Positions 18,611 to 37,470 of a stretch of DNA of 45,466 bases are shown here, in pieces; positions within the stretch are counted from its first letter, which is position 1, and each line of letters opens with the position of its first letter. The notes under the pieces were generated by a model. It did not search any database and was not told the DNA's origin. It saw only the letters and a program-made list of their open reading frames with translations. The stretch comes from Campylobacterales bacterium. Lineage in GTDB: Bacteria; Campylobacterota; Campylobacteria; Campylobacterales; Sulfurospirillaceae. The position numbers were made by a program, and so were the translations under genes. Location: NCBI GenBank assembly GCA_024280575.1, contig JAJRPV010000016.1, positions 1 through 45,466 on the forward strand. The letters run 5' to 3'.

Positions 18611-20092
18611 ATGTTCACTCTAAAAAATTATGATACGACAAATACCAAAAATGATATTTTATCCGGTATTGTCGTGGCAGTTGCTCTTGTGCCTGAAGCT
18701 ATCGCCTTTGCATTGGTTGCAGGCTTTAGTCCGTTAGTCGGACTATATACTGCTTTTATATTAGGTCTAATTACCGCCTTGATAGGCGGAAAACCTGGTA
18801 TGATCAGTGGGGCTACCGGATCTATGGTGGTCGTTATGGTTTCATTGGCTTCAAGTCATGGCTTACAATATGTTTTATGGGCTACGATTCTAACGGGACT
18901 CATACAGATAACAATAGGATTAGCAAAACTTGGCAAATTTATCAGATTTGTTCCACAACCGGCTATTTATGGTTTTGTAAACGGATTGGCAATCGTTATA
19001 GCCATGAGTCAATTTCAATTTTTTAAAAATGCGGATTATATGATGTATATATTGGTTGCGGCCACTATGCTTATTATGTATTTTTTACCAAAATACACAA
19101 AGGCTGTTCCTGCTGGTCTAGTTTCTATTGTGTTATTAACTGTTATTGCTTATTTTTCGGGATTCGATACAAAAACTGTATCTGATTTAGGAAATATTAG
19201 TGGAAGTTTACCAAAATTTTCTATTCCAAATGCACCCTTTAATTTTGAAATACTGAAAATTATCTTACCATACTCAATCATATTGGCTCTTGTCGGTCTT
19301 ATAGAGTCTCTTTTGACACTCTCTGTTCTCGATGAAATGAGTGGTAAACGAGGAAGTGGAAACAAAGAGTGCATAGCACAAGGAATAGGAAATACAACCT
19401 GTGGCTTTTTTGGAGGGATGGCAGGATGTGCCATGATTGGTCAATCTATCATCAACTTTACTTCCGGGGGACTTACTAGACTTTCGAGTGCAACCGCTGC
19501 TATTTTGCTAATCACCTTTGTAGTTTCAATATCAGATATTATTGGAATTATTCCGATTGCAGTTTTAGTAGGTATTATGTTTATGGTTTCAATTGAAACT
19601 TTTGAATGGGCAAGTGTTAGCAGACTTAAAAAAATGCACAAAACCGATGCTTTTATTTTACTGACAGTAACTATAATAACTATATTTTTTGATTTAGCTC
19701 TCGCAGTAATAGCAGGCGTTATCATCTCTGCTTTGGTTTTCGCATATCAACAAGCACGAATTTCAAAAAGAGTACATGTAGAGGATGACGGCACTAAAGT
19801 TTACGAGATAAACGGACCGTTATTTTTTGGATCGGCTGTGCAGTTTACAAATGATATATTTGATGTGCAAAATGATCCTCAAAAAGTTGTTATAGATTTT
19901 AGTAACACAAGAGTGATGGATTCAAGTGGAGTAGAAGCGATAGATAAATTAACTAAAAAATATACACAACTCAATAAAAATTTAAAATTAAGACACTTAA
20001 GTGATGACTGCATAGATGCTCTAAAAAATGCCGGGAAATACTGTACACACGAGATAGATAATCCGACATACAAAGTCGTAAGAGATTATTAA
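18611..20092 (+). CDS. SulP-family anion transporter with STAS domain
   Basis: Inner-membrane transporter, 493 residues. The membrane domain (about 1-385) begins with the SulP signature VALVPEAIAFALVAGFSPLV and contains GKPGMISGATGSMVVVMVSL and GGMAGCAMIGQSIINFTSGG. A C-terminal STAS domain (about 395-490) has VVIDFSNTRVMDSSGVEAID, with the serine typical of regulated sites. Substrates in the family include sulfate, bicarbonate and C4-dicarboxylates; the sequence does not decide between them. It ends ten bases from the convergent channel gene. Confidence 0.92.
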   Translation: MFTLKNYDTTNTKNDILSGIVVAVALVPEAIAFALVAGFSPLVGLYTAFILGLITALIGGKPGMISGATGSMVVVMVSLASSHGLQYVLWATILTGLIQITIGLAKLGKFIRFVPQPAIYGFVNGLAIVIAMSQFQFFKNADYMMYILVAATMLIMYFLPKYTKAVPAGLVSIVLLTVIAYFSGFDTKTVSDLGNISGSLPKFSIPNAPFNFEILKIILPYSIILALVGLIESLLTLSVLDEMSGKRGSGNKECIAQGIGNTTCGFFGGMAGCAMIGQSIINFTSGGLTRLSSATAAILLITFVVSISDIIGIIPIAVLVGIMFMVSIETFEWASVSRLKKMHKTDAFILLTVTIITIFFDLALAVIAGVIISALVFAYQQARISKRVHVEDDGTKVYEINGPLFFGSAVQFTNDIFDVQNDPQKVVIDFSNTRVMDSSGVEAIDKLTKKYTQLNKNLKLRHLSDDCIDALKNAGKYCTHEIDNPTYKVVRDY

Positions 20093-20101
20093 CTGTTCTT
20101 G

Positions 20102-21916
20102 TTATTCATCTTTTATAAAAAATTTTACACTTTTATCAATGCTTCTAATATGAAGATCTTGTTGTGGGAATGGTATCTCAATTTTATTTTCATATAATGC
20201 ATTGTATATTAAAATCAAAAATCTTGAAATGGTTCTTTTAGGATAAAGTGTTTCCGGACCTTTTATCCACACAAAAAGATCAAAATCAACGCTGCTGCTT
20301 CCCATTCCTGTCATAATAATTCTACTGAATCTGCTAGGGGTATTAACTATGTCTGTGAAACCACTTTTTTTTAGAGCCTCTTTAATAACTTTTTCTACCA
20401 ATTCCGGTTTTGTTCCGTAAGAAACACCGAAAGGAACCTGAAAGCGTCTGATATTGTCATTCATTGTCCAATTAATCACATTGTTTTTTATAAAATTTTC
20501 ATTTGGCACGATTATATCAATATTTGAATTTGTATTTATAGTGGTTGAACGCATATTTATATCTGTTACACGACCTCTTAAGTCCTCTGAAAGTTCAATA
20601 TAATCTCCAATTTTAATGCTTCTTTCAAACATCAATATAATACCAGATATAAAATTTAAAACTATATTTTGCAAACCAAAACCAATACCAACAGAAAGAG
20701 CACCTGCCACTAGACCTAAAGAAGAAAGATTAATCCCTAAAACATTTAATGCAAAAATAAAAGCCAAAAAAATGATAATATAATAGCCAAGATTTGAAAA
20801 AATATTTCTCGTAGTTTTATTTATTGAGCTGATATTTTGTGTAATTTTTTTAATATTTACTTTATAAAACCCGCCTATAAAAAATCCTATAATAAAAATA
20901 AAAATTGATATAATCATCTTCATTATACTGATAGGACTACCATTTATTTCAAACAATGACTTAGTGACAATTGACCAAAAAGAGCTTAATATATTTTTAA
21001 AGCCATACATAGTTGAATTAGCAATAACATTTATAGTACCTAAATAATGCTTTGCCATCGTAGTTAATAAAGGCGAAATCTGCTTATTTATCGTATCAGC
21101 ATATTTTAGCATATGAACAAATTTCAAAATCTCCTTTTGAGTTTTGAGTGCTTTTTTATCCTTCTTTCCAAGTTCATTAGAAAATTTTAAAAAATTAGAA
21201 ACAACAGCTTTCCTTATAAATTCATTGTATTCTTTTATTCTAGTATCAATTTTATCATTGATCTTTTTAATTTTACTACTAGAACTATCAAGAAGCAACA
21301 ATCTCTCTTTTTCAACCTGCAATTCACTGATTTCATTTTTCAACTTATTGGCATTTAACTGAAAGAATTTTATATTTTTATTAAAAACTTTTTTATCAAA
21401 TTTTATATTTTTTACACTTTTATTAAGAATATATGAGATTGAGTTTATACTTTTGGTTAAAATATTCATCTCTTTTTTATACAAGAGACTTGTTTTATTG
21501 TAAAAAGTATCTTGCAATTGAAGTGTGAAAAGAGAAATATCGTTATTTTTACTACTTTTTATCTCTTCTTCGAGAGTTCTTATCTTTTCTCTCGTTTGTT
21601 TAATCTTATTTGCTAATATACCATTGTTTATAGCATTGTGTATAAACTTATCGAATAAAATTTTATACTCTTCAGAATTTTTTGGGCTAGGCACTATGGG
21701 TAATTTTTTGGCAATATTGGTATTTATACTTACAAGTTTTTCCAATAAAATTTTTTGAAGCAACAAATCATCATTTTTACTATTTTTTTTAGATATTTTT
21801 TTTAAAAGATTTTTATATACCGTCTGATTTGCGTCAATAAGAGTACTATTTATGTCTCCTGCATATATAAAAAATGGCACAAACAATATAATAATTAGTA
21901 TTTTTAGAAACTTCAA
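20102..21916 (-). CDS. Mechanosensitive ion channel of the MscS family, large form
   Basis: The product is 604 residues. A signal peptide (about 1-19) is followed by a long lysine-rich, coiled-coil periplasmic region (about 25-290). Hydrophobic helices lie at about 330-350 and 370-395, followed by the pore helix GLVAGALSVGIGFGLQNIVL with FISGIILMFERSIKIGDYIE, the MscS hallmark. A cytoplasmic beta domain follows (INMRSTTINTNSNIDIIVPN). Such channels open on hypo-osmotic shock to release solutes. The large periplasmic part recalls MscK or YbiO rather than the minimal MscS. It is the only gene on its strand here. Confidence 0.88.
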   Translation of the reverse strand: MKFLKILIIILFVPFFIYAGDINSTLIDANQTVYKNLLKKISKKNSKNDDLLLQKILLEKLVSINTNIAKKLPIVPSPKNSEEYKILFDKFIHNAINNGILANKIKQTREKIRTLEEEIKSSKNNDISLFTLQLQDTFYNKTSLLYKKEMNILTKSINSISYILNKSVKNIKFDKKVFNKNIKFFQLNANKLKNEISELQVEKERLLLLDSSSSKIKKINDKIDTRIKEYNEFIRKAVVSNFLKFSNELGKKDKKALKTQKEILKFVHMLKYADTINKQISPLLTTMAKHYLGTINVIANSTMYGFKNILSSFWSIVTKSLFEINGSPISIMKMIISIFIFIIGFFIGGFYKVNIKKITQNISSINKTTRNIFSNLGYYIIIFLAFIFALNVLGINLSSLGLVAGALSVGIGFGLQNIVLNFISGIILMFERSIKIGDYIELSEDLRGRVTDINMRSTTINTNSNIDIIVPNENFIKNNVINWTMNDNIRRFQVPFGVSYGTKPELVEKVIKEALKKSGFTDIVNTPSRFSRIIMTGMGSSSVDFDLFVWIKGPETLYPKRTISRFLILIYNALYENKIEIPFPQQDLHIRSIDKSVKFFIKDE

Positions 21917-21980
21917 AATTATCCTTAAAATTGATTATTTACATTATAGCAAAAAAATTAATAAAAATGGAGGTAATAAG

Positions 21981-22057
21981 TGGTGTCCTAGACAGGATTC
22001 GAACCTGTGGCCTCTTGATTAGGAATCAAGTGCTCTATCCTGCTGAGCTACTAGGAC
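21981..22057 (-). tRNA. tRNA-Arg (CCT)
   Basis: A full cloverleaf reads on the - strand: a GTCCTAG acceptor paired with CTAGGAC, a T-arm with GGTTCGAATCC and anticodon stem CTTGA/TCAAG around TTCCTAA, so the anticodon is CCT. The 3' CCA is encoded. It lies just downstream of the fusA terminator and is probably transcribed on its own. Confidence 0.95.
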
Positions 22058-22061
22058 ACAA

Positions 22062-22099
22062 GAAAAAAGGCTAGATAATGCTTATACAAAATCTAGCCT
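22062..22099 (-). terminator. Intrinsic terminator of the ribosomal/RNA polymerase operon
   Basis: On the - strand a 9-bp stem AGGCTAGAT/ATCTAGCCT (22091-22099 with 22068-22076) is followed directly by a run of T. It sits 14 bases after the fusA stop and marks the 3' end of the long operon that starts upstream of the tRNA cluster. Confidence 0.88.
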
Positions 22100-22112
22100 C
22101 TGTGCTTATATA

Positions 22113-24191
22113 TTAAGCGTTTCGTTTTTTGATAATCTCTTCAGCAACATTTTTAGGAACTTCTGCATAATGATCAAATTCCATAGAGTATGATGCTCTT
22201 CCTTGTGTTTGACTTCTTAAGTCTGTTGAGTAACCAAACATCTCAGACAATGGACAGAAAGCATCTACTATCTTATGACCACTTCTGTCACTCATTGAGC
22301 TTACTTGACCTCTTCTTCTGTTTAAATCTCCAATTACATCGCCCATAAAATCTTCAGGGGTTTCAACTTCGACTTTCATCATAGGCTCTAATATGATAGC
22401 GTCTGCTTTTCTAGCACCCTCTTTAAAAGCCATAGAAGCAGCAAGTTTAAATGCCATCTCAGATGAATCGACATCGTGATAACTTCCGTCATAAAGTGTA
22501 ACTTTTACATCTTCAACAGGGTATCCTGCCAAAACACCGCCTTGCATAGCTTCTTTTAGACCTTTATCAACTGCCGGTATAAATTCTCTAGGAATTGAAC
22601 CGCCTTTAATATCATTTACGAATTCATAACCTTCACCTGGTTTAAGCGGAGTAAGTCTAATATATACATGTCCATATTGTCCACGACCACCAGATTGCTT
22701 AGCATATTTGTGTTCTTGCTCAACTTCTTTTTTGATAGTTTCTCTATATGCAACTTGTGGCTGTCCGACTTCAGCATCAACTTTAAATTCTCTAAGCATT
22801 CTATCAACCAAAATTTCTAGATGAAGTTCACCCATTCCTGATATGATAGTTTGTCCACTCTCTTCGTCAGTTTCAACTCTAAAACTAGGATCTTCTTGAG
22901 CTAATTTTTGCAAAGCTATACCCATTTTTTCTTGATCAGCTTTAGTTTTTGGCTCGACCGCAACAGAAATAACAGGATCCGGGAAATCCATCTTCTCTAA
23001 AATAACTCTGTCTTTTTCACCGGCTAGTGTATCACCTGTCAAAGTATCTTTTAGTCCGACAACAGCTCCAATCTCACCTGCATGAAGTTTTTTTATCTCT
23101 TCTCTTTTGTTTGAGTGCATCTTAAGCAATCTTCCAACACGCTCTTTTTTATCTTTTGTTGTATTATAAGTATAACTTCCGCTCTCAAGAGATCCACGAT
23201 ATACTCTTACAAATGTTAATTGTCCAACAAATGGATCAGTCATAATTTTAAAAGCAAGGGCTGCAAATTCACCATCATCAGTTGATTCAACTATAGTTTC
23301 GCTTCCATCTTCATATTCGCCTTTGATTGGCTCAACTTCTGTAGGAGCCGGCATATAATCAACAACTGCATCAAGCAGAGGTTGAACGCCTTTGTTTTTA
23401 AAAGCAGTTCCACATAACATTGGAACTAAAGTCATAGCTAAACAGCCTGCTTTTAAACCAGCTTTTATCTCTTCTTCGCTCAGTTCCTCACCAGCAAGAT
23501 ACTTTTCAAGTAATTCATCACTTGTTTCAGAAATTGCTTCAATCATTTGCTCTCTATACTCTTGCGCTTTTTCAACCAAATTTTCAGGAATATCAACAAC
23601 TTCATAGTGTGATCCCATAGCTGCTTCATCTTCCCAGACAAGTGCTTTCATTTTGATTAAATCAACAACACCTTTGAAATCTTCTTCTGCACCGATTGGT
23701 ATTTGAATTGGTACAGGGTTGGATTTTAATCTATCTTTTATTTGATGTTCAACTTCATAAAAATCAGCTCCTACTCTGTCCATTTTATTGACAAATACCA
23801 TTCTTGGAACTCTATATCTGTTTGCTTGTCTCCATACAGTTTCACTTTGTGGCTGAACTCCGCCAACTGCACAAAAAACCGCAACAGCACCATCAAGAAC
23901 TCTCATACTTCTTTCAACTTCGATAGTAAAATCAACATGGCCTGGAGTGTCTATAATATTTATTTGATGGTTATCCCATTCACAAGTAGTTGCGGCACTT
24001 GTAATCGTAATACCTCTCTCTTTTTCTTGCTCCATCCAGTCCATTGTAGCTGCACCATCATGAACTTCACCAATCTTATGTGAAATTCCAGTATAGTAAA
24101 GGATTCTTTAAGTCGTTGTAGTTTTGCCGGCATCAATATGCGCAGCAATTCCAATATTTCTAACCATATTTATAGGATGTTTTCTTGACAT
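22113..24191 (-). CDS. fusA: Elongation factor G, with an in-frame stop at codon 28
   Basis: GTPase driving ribosome translocation. The full frame from ATG 24191 gives 692 residues, the expected length. It begins [20 protein letters not shown] and has P-loop AGKTTTT, then a TAA codon (24108-24110) where the family has Glu in TTTERILYYTG, followed by RILYYTG in the same frame. All later motifs are intact, including [10 protein letters not shown], the DTPGHVDF and NKMDR GTPase boxes and the C-terminal domains. One base change (GAA to TAA) explains it. An essential gene makes a sequencing error the likeliest cause; a restart at 24044 would lose the P-loop. It follows rpsG by 11 bases. Confidence 0.93.
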
Positions 24192-24202
24192 AATATCTCC
24201 CT

Positions 24203-24691
<489 letters not shown>

Positions 24692-24739
24692 TTAAATTTT
24701 ACTCAAATGCTACCTACATTCAACGGATAGCACCTGTTT

Positions 24740-24882
24740 GATAAATTTAACTATTATTACTGTCATCTTTTATAGGAAGTAAATTCCTATAAAATTCACA
24801 CTCTACTGAAGCACAACCTTAAGGTCGCACACCTATTTGACTGTCATTTTTTCTAAGAGCAAAGCTCTACAAAATTCGGACT
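24740..24882 (-). repeat. Two-hairpin intergenic repeat, rpsL-rpsG spacer (diverged)
   Basis: The spacer holds two diverged units. In mRNA sense one has hairpin TATAGGAA-tttac-TTCCTATA, preceded by a linker with GCTTCAGTAGAGTGTGAATTT and a palindromic ACCTTAAGGT stem. The other has TAGAGC-ttt-GCTCT preceded by AGAGTCCGAATTTT. Both hairpins are followed by a similar A-rich stretch with ATGACAGT. The order stem, linker, stem matches the units at the other four spacers, though the linker has drifted. Confidence 0.6.
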
Positions 24883-25254
24883 CTATTTTGGTTTTTTAGT
24901 ACCGTATTTACTTCTTGCAACTGTTCTGTTTGCAACTCCGGCAGTATCTAATGCACCACGCACGATATGATACTTAACACCAGGTAAATCCTTTACTCTT
25001 CCGCCTCTTACTAGAACTATTGAGTGTTCTTGAAGATTATGACCTTCACCACCAATATAACTAATAACTTCAAAGCCACTAGTTAATCTAACTTTGGCTA
25101 CTTTTCTCAAAGCAGAGTTAGGTTTTTTTGGAGTTGTTGTATAAACTCTTGTACAAACTCCCCTTCTTTGAGGACATTTATCCAATGCAGGCGATTTTGA
25201 TTTTTTAATCACCTTTTTTCTTTCTTTTCTTACCAATTGGTTGATTGTTGGCAC
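24883..25254 (-). CDS. rpsL: 30S ribosomal protein S12
   Basis: Decoding-centre protein, 123 residues. I chose the GTG at 25254, giving [15 protein letters not shown] as in the family, with AAAGGA seven bases upstream; a longer frame starting [10 protein letters not shown] would be atypical. The streptomycin-region motifs [17 protein letters not shown] and [16 protein letters not shown] are intact. It follows rpoC by 108 bases. Confidence 0.96.
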   Translation of the reverse strand: MPTINQLVRKERKKVIKKSKSPALDKCPQRRGVCTRVYTTTPKKPNSALRKVAKVRLTSGFEVISYIGGEGHNLQEHSIVLVRGGRVKDLPGVKYHIVRGALDTAGVANRTVARSKYGTKKPK

Positions 25255-25362
25255 TTTTCTTTCCTTTATTTTTTCATATTGCAATATTATAATCTAAAAA
25301 TAGCTTAAATCTGCAATGAAGCCTGCTATTTTATTTAAAAATAGCTTAAAAGAGGGTTAAAA

Positions 25363-34223
<8,861 letters not shown>

Positions 34224-34318
34224 GAGTATACCTCGTGTAGTAGTTTGAAAAGTGTAGTAGTATATCTGCATCACATGCAAATATCTTAACGACTAATTGG
34301 TTTCCCACTAAAAGTCTC

Positions 34319-34335
34319 GGGGAGAAACTCTCCCC
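34319..34335 (-). terminator. Hairpin between rplL and rpoB, possible attenuator
   Basis: A perfect 7-bp GC-rich stem (GGGGAGA/TCTCCCC) with a 3-base loop lies 10 bases after the rplL stop. It has no T run after it, so it would act as an attenuator or an mRNA processing site. An attenuator at the rplL-rpoB boundary is established in E. coli and keeps RNA polymerase levels below those of L7/L12. Confidence 0.6.
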
Positions 34336-34345
34336 AAAGGTTTTC

Positions 34346-34717
34346 TTACTTAACTTCAGCTTCTGCGCCAGCTTCTTCTATTTGTTTTTTAATATCTTCT
34401 GCTTCATCTTTTGAAACACCTTCTTTTAGAGTTGTAGGTGCACTTTCAACTGCCTCTTTTGCTTCTTTAAGACCTAGGCCTGTAATTGCACGAACAACCT
34501 TAATTGCATTAATTTTCTTTGCACCTGCACTTTTAAGAATAACATCAAATTCTGTTTTTTCTTCTTCTGCAGCACCAGCGCCACCAGCAGCACCAGCCAT
34601 CATAACTGGAGCAGCTGATACACCAAATTTTTCTTCAAATTCTTTTACTAATTCACTTAGTTCAAGAACACTTAGACCTGAAATATACTCTAACACATCT
34701 TCTTTAGATATTGCCAT
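34346..34717 (-). CDS. rplL: 50S ribosomal protein L7/L12
   Basis: Stalk protein that recruits translation GTPases, present in several copies per ribosome. It has 123 residues: an N-terminal dimerisation domain ([20 protein letters not shown]), an alanine- and glycine-rich hinge ([18 protein letters not shown]) and a globular C-terminal domain with [20 protein letters not shown]. It ends in the usual acidic tail (GAEAEVK). The ribosome site is AAAGGA. A pair of hairpin repeats separates it from rplJ. Confidence 0.97.
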   Translation of the reverse strand: MAISKEDVLEYISGLSVLELSELVKEFEEKFGVSAAPVMMAGAAGGAGAAEEEKTEFDVILKSAGAKKINAIKVVRAITGLGLKEAKEAVESAPTTLKEGVSKDEAEDIKKQIEEAGAEAEVK

Positions 34718-34738
34718 ATTTTTATCCTTTTTTCATTT

Positions 34739-34893
34739 AATTGTTTTCTTTCTCAGGAAGTAAATTCCTAAGAAATTCATTGCACTAAAGCTTTGGCGTT
34801 GCCAAGAATTGCTTTAACTTAATTGTTTTCTTTCTCAGGAAGTAAATTCCTAAGAAATTCATTGCACTAAAGCTTTGGCGTTGCCAAGAGACT
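34739..34893 (-). repeat. Two-hairpin intergenic repeat, rplJ-rplL spacer (two units, period 82)
   Basis: Two almost identical units of 82 bases. In mRNA sense each reads stem TTGGC-aac-GCCAA, linker GCTTTAGTGCAATGAATTT, stem CTTAGGAA-tttac-TTCCTGAG (one G-T pair), then GAAAGAAAACAA. The same unit occurs with only a few base changes upstream of tuf, 4.5 kb away, suggesting copying or gene conversion. Confidence 0.88.
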
Positions 34894-34934
34894 TTATTTA
34901 TAAATATTGTATTAAAATTTAACATTAAAAATTA

Positions 34935-35417
34935 TTATGCTACTTCTTCTTTTTTAGCTCTAAGAGCATCCAAACCAATTGTAAAGTTCGTGACTGGTGC
35001 CATCCAAGTTTGAAGCAACATGCCGATAAGTTCATCACGAGATGGTAATTTGGATAATGCTTCAATTTTTGCAGTATCAGCAATTTCACCAGTAATAAAT
35101 CCTATTCTAATCTTAAATGATTTATTTGTTTCGGCATACTTAGAAACAACTTTTGTAACTTCTAGTTGATCTTCGCCCCAAACAAACATATTTGCGTCTT
35201 TTAGTTCAATTCCTTCTATCTCTGCATTTTTAATAGCAATAGATGCAAGTGTATTTTTAGCTATTTGAACTTTTACACCTTTCTCTTTAGCACTATTTCT
35301 AAGTACTTCTAGAGATTTTGTATTAATTCCTTTAAAGTCGCACACAATTAAAGCCTCAGAAGCTTTAAAATCTTGAGTAAACTGATCAACTAATTCGATT
35401 TTTTTACTTTTTATCAA
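34935..35417 (-). CDS. rplJ: 50S ribosomal protein L10
   Basis: Anchors the L7/L12 stalk to 23S rRNA and, in other bacteria, represses its own operon. At 160 residues it has the conserved SEALIVCDFKGINTKSLEVL-like core (here ASEALIVCDFKG) and the C-terminal helix that binds L7/L12 dimers. The start is TTG at 35417, giving MIKSKKIELV; no better start is seen. It lies downstream of a leader that resembles the L10 regulatory RNA. Confidence 0.94.
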   Translation of the reverse strand: MIKSKKIELVDQFTQDFKASEALIVCDFKGINTKSLEVLRNSAKEKGVKVQIAKNTLASIAIKNAEIEGIELKDANMFVWGEDQLEVTKVVSKYAETNKSFKIRIGFITGEIADTAKIEALSKLPSRDELIGMLLQTWMAPVTNFTIGLDALRAKKEEVA

Positions 35418-35520
35418 TTTTTCTACTTTCCGACCGGTAATTTCAAGCAGAGTTGGTTAAAACCAAATTAAGCCAAAGACCTCGACTATCTCCAATCAAA
35501 GATTTATGTAAAAACAATTT
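35418..35520 (-). promoter_or_regulatory. rplA-rplJ leader, probable L10-binding regulatory RNA
   Basis: The 103-base gap between rplA and rplJ, read on the - strand, has GGAGATAGTCGAGGTC, an AT-rich hairpin (TTGGTTTTAACCAA) and a CCGGTCGG segment just before the start. It is free of the operon's repeats. In many bacteria this position holds the L10 leader, where L10 with L7/L12 blocks translation. Position and gene order support this; I could not confirm the full kink-turn. Confidence 0.5.
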
Positions 35521-36225
35521 TTATTTAAGGTCAATTAATTCCTGGTTATCAAGATTCATTGATGGACTCATTGTTAATGATAAAGCAGCATTTTTGATAT
35601 ACTTACCTTTAGAAGCGGCAGGTTTATGCTTATTTACAGCTTTTATAAATGTTTCTAAATTTTCTTTTATCTGTTCATTTGTAAAACTAATTTTACCAAT
35701 ACCAGCATGTATATTTCCCTGCTTGTCAACCCTAAAGTTGACCTGTCCACCTTTAAAGTTTTCAACTGCCTTTGCAACATCCATCGTAACTGTACCAGTT
35801 TTTGGATTTGGCATTATTCCTTTTGGTCCTAAAATCCTACCAACTTTACCTACCATACCCATCATGTTTGGAGTAGCTATTAATACATCAAAATTAATTT
35901 TTCCAGCTTGTATATCTGCTATCAATTCATCACTACCTACCAAATCTGCACCAGCTGCTTTCGCTTCATCAGCTTTTACATCTTTTGCAACAACAGCAAC
36001 CTTTACATTTTTGCCTGTTCCTGCAGGAAGAACAATAGACCCTCTAACCATTTGATCCGCATGTCTAGGATCTACATTTAATTTTAAAGCTATTTCAATA
36101 GTTTCATCAAATTTTGCACTTGCTAAATTTTTTATATTTGATAGAGCTTCTTCCATATTATACTTTTTTTCAATATCAACTTTTTTAAGTAATTCTTGAA
36201 ATCTTTTACCTGTTTTTTTTGCCAT
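35521..36225 (-). CDS. rplA: 50S ribosomal protein L1
   Basis: L1-stalk protein that binds 23S rRNA and, in other bacteria, its own mRNA. At 234 residues it starts [20 protein letters not shown] and has [50 protein letters not shown] and the C-terminal INVE-like end ([19 protein letters not shown]). It lies 61 bases after rplK, with a small hairpin between. Confidence 0.97.
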   Translation of the reverse strand: MAKKTGKRFQELLKKVDIEKKYNMEEALSNIKNLASAKFDETIEIALKLNVDPRHADQMVRGSIVLPAGTGKNVKVAVVAKDVKADEAKAAGADLVGSDELIADIQAGKINFDVLIATPNMMGMVGKVGRILGPKGIMPNPKTGTVTMDVAKAVENFKGGQVNFRVDKQGNIHAGIGKISFTNEQIKENLETFIKAVNKHKPAASKGKYIKNAALSLTMSPSMNLDNQELIDLK

Positions 36226-36249
36226 TTAATTTTCTCCGCTTTTTTTGCT

Positions 36250-36270
36250 ACCACTAAAATCCCTAGTGGT
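36250..36270 (-). other. Hairpin between rplK and rplA
   Basis: A perfect 7-bp stem, ACCACTA with TAGTGGT, around a 7-base loop, 16 bases after the rplK stop. It has no T run. The L1-binding site for autoregulation lies at the start of this transcript region in some bacteria, so this could be an L1 target or an mRNA processing site. Confidence 0.45.
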
Positions 36271-36286
36271 TAAGGTTTAAATTCTA

Positions 36287-36709
36287 CTATGAAACTGTAA
36301 TCCCCATACTTCTGGCACTTCCTTCAATAATTTTAGAAGCAGCCTCTCTGTCATCAGTATTTAGATCCGCTATTTTCTTCTCAACAATCTCTAATACTTG
36401 AGCTTTTGTTAGGTTTGCAATTTTATTTTTTAGTGGGTTATCACTGCCTTTTTTAATACCAGCTGCTTTTTTAATCAAATCGCTTGCAGGAGGCTGTTTG
36501 GTTATAAATGTAAAACTTCTATCAGCATATACAGTTATCACTACAGGGATATTGTAACCCATCATATCTTTAGTTTTTTCATTAAAAGCTTTACAAAATT
36601 CCATTATATTCACACCCTGTTGACCAAGAGCTGGACCAACTGGAGGTGATGGATTTGCTTTTGCTGCTGCAATCTGTAATTTTATTTCACCAATTACTTT
36701 TTTAGCCAT
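36287..36709 (-). CDS. rplK: 50S ribosomal protein L11
   Basis: Binds the GTPase-associated centre of 23S rRNA and is needed for the stringent response through RelA/SpoT-type enzymes. At 140 residues it has [20 protein letters not shown], with the proline-rich N-terminal loop, [12 protein letters not shown] and the C-terminal RNA-binding segment [11 protein letters not shown]. It follows a repeat-filled spacer of 219 bases after nusG. Confidence 0.97.
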   Translation of the reverse strand: MAKKVIGEIKLQIAAAKANPSPPVGPALGQQGVNIMEFCKAFNEKTKDMMGYNIPVVITVYADRSFTFITKQPPASDLIKKAAGIKKGSDNPLKNKIANLTKAQVLEIVEKKIADLNTDDREAASKIIEGSARSMGITVS

Positions 36710-36726
36710 CTAAATTTCCTTTGTTT

Positions 36727-36895
36727 TTATTTAATTGTTTTCTTCAACTTGAGCAAAGCTCAAATTAAATTCATTGCACTAAAGCTTGACCTTACGGTCA
36801 GAATCTTTATTTAATTGTTTTCTTCAACTTGAGCAAAGCAAGCAAATGCGGTCGCGCTAGTGATGCTTCCTTGAAAGCTCAAATTAAATTTTCTC
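36727..36895 (-). repeat. Two-hairpin intergenic repeat, nusG-rplK spacer (two units, one with an insert)
   Basis: Two tandem units with an 80-base period. The complete one, in mRNA sense, has stem TGACC-gtaa-GGTCA, linker GCTTTAGTGCAATGAATTT and stem TTGAGC-ttt-GCTCAA. The linker is identical to that at the rplJ-rplL and tuf sites, but both stems are different yet paired. In the second unit about 38 extra bases (36839-36876) are inserted in the loop of the TTGAGC stem. The insert carries its own AAGCA/TGCTT stem, and the outer stem is kept. Confidence 0.85.
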
Positions 36896-36928
36896 TTTAT
36901 AGCTATTGCTAATCATAATTAGACAAAT

Positions 36929-37459
36929 CTATATTATTTTTTCAACTTGAGAATATAATATCTCAACTGGTGTGCTTCTTCCAAATATAGAAACATTTAA
37001 TCTTAATTTTCCATGTTCCATATCATATTCTTCAACGATACCCGTGAAGTTTGCAAATGGTCCCTCTGTAATCCTAACACTCTCTCCATTTTCAAAAAAG
37101 ATTTTTGGCTTAGGTGCACCTTTCTTTTGGGCTTTTTCTAGTATTACATTTATATCTTTCTCGCTTAAAGGTGTTGGTCTTTTAGACTCACCTATAAATC
37201 TTCCGACTTTAGGCAAAGATTGTATTTTCTGCCATAGAGATGTATCTAAATCTATTTCGATAAATGCATATCCAGGATAGATACTTCTTTCGCTAATTTT
37301 TTTCTCGCCATTTTTCACTTCTATGACATCTTCGGTTGGAACAAGTATATTTTTAAGTTTCTCTTCGACTCCGTTATCTTTAACTAGAGTTTCAATCGCC
37401 CTCTTTACACTTTGTTCGCTTCCCGCATATGTTTGTATAGCATACCATTTATGTGACAT
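36929..37459 (-). CDS. nusG: Transcription elongation and termination factor NusG
   Basis: Binds RNA polymerase and couples it to Rho or the ribosome. At 176 residues it has the N-terminal NGN domain (KWYAIQTYAGSEQSVKRAIE, PGYAFIEIDLD, VGRFIG) and a C-terminal KOW domain (GESVRITEGPFANFTGIVEE). It follows secE by 11 bases, the usual arrangement. Confidence 0.97.
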   Translation of the reverse strand: MSHKWYAIQTYAGSEQSVKRAIETLVKDNGVEEKLKNILVPTEDVIEVKNGEKKISERSIYPGYAFIEIDLDTSLWQKIQSLPKVGRFIGESKRPTPLSEKDINVILEKAQKKGAPKPKIFFENGESVRITEGPFANFTGIVEEYDMEHGKLRLNVSIFGRSTPVEILYSQVEKII

Positions 37460-37470
37460 AACTTACCCTG

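Noticed and set aside
22113-24191. fusA as a true pseudogene
   Set aside because: The rest of the 692-residue frame is fully conserved and it is in its standard operon position; an error or recoding is more likely than loss of an essential gene.
35453-36055. 200-codon frame opposite rplA
   Set aside because: Shadow of rplA with no ribosome site; such frames are common opposite lysine- and alanine-rich genes.
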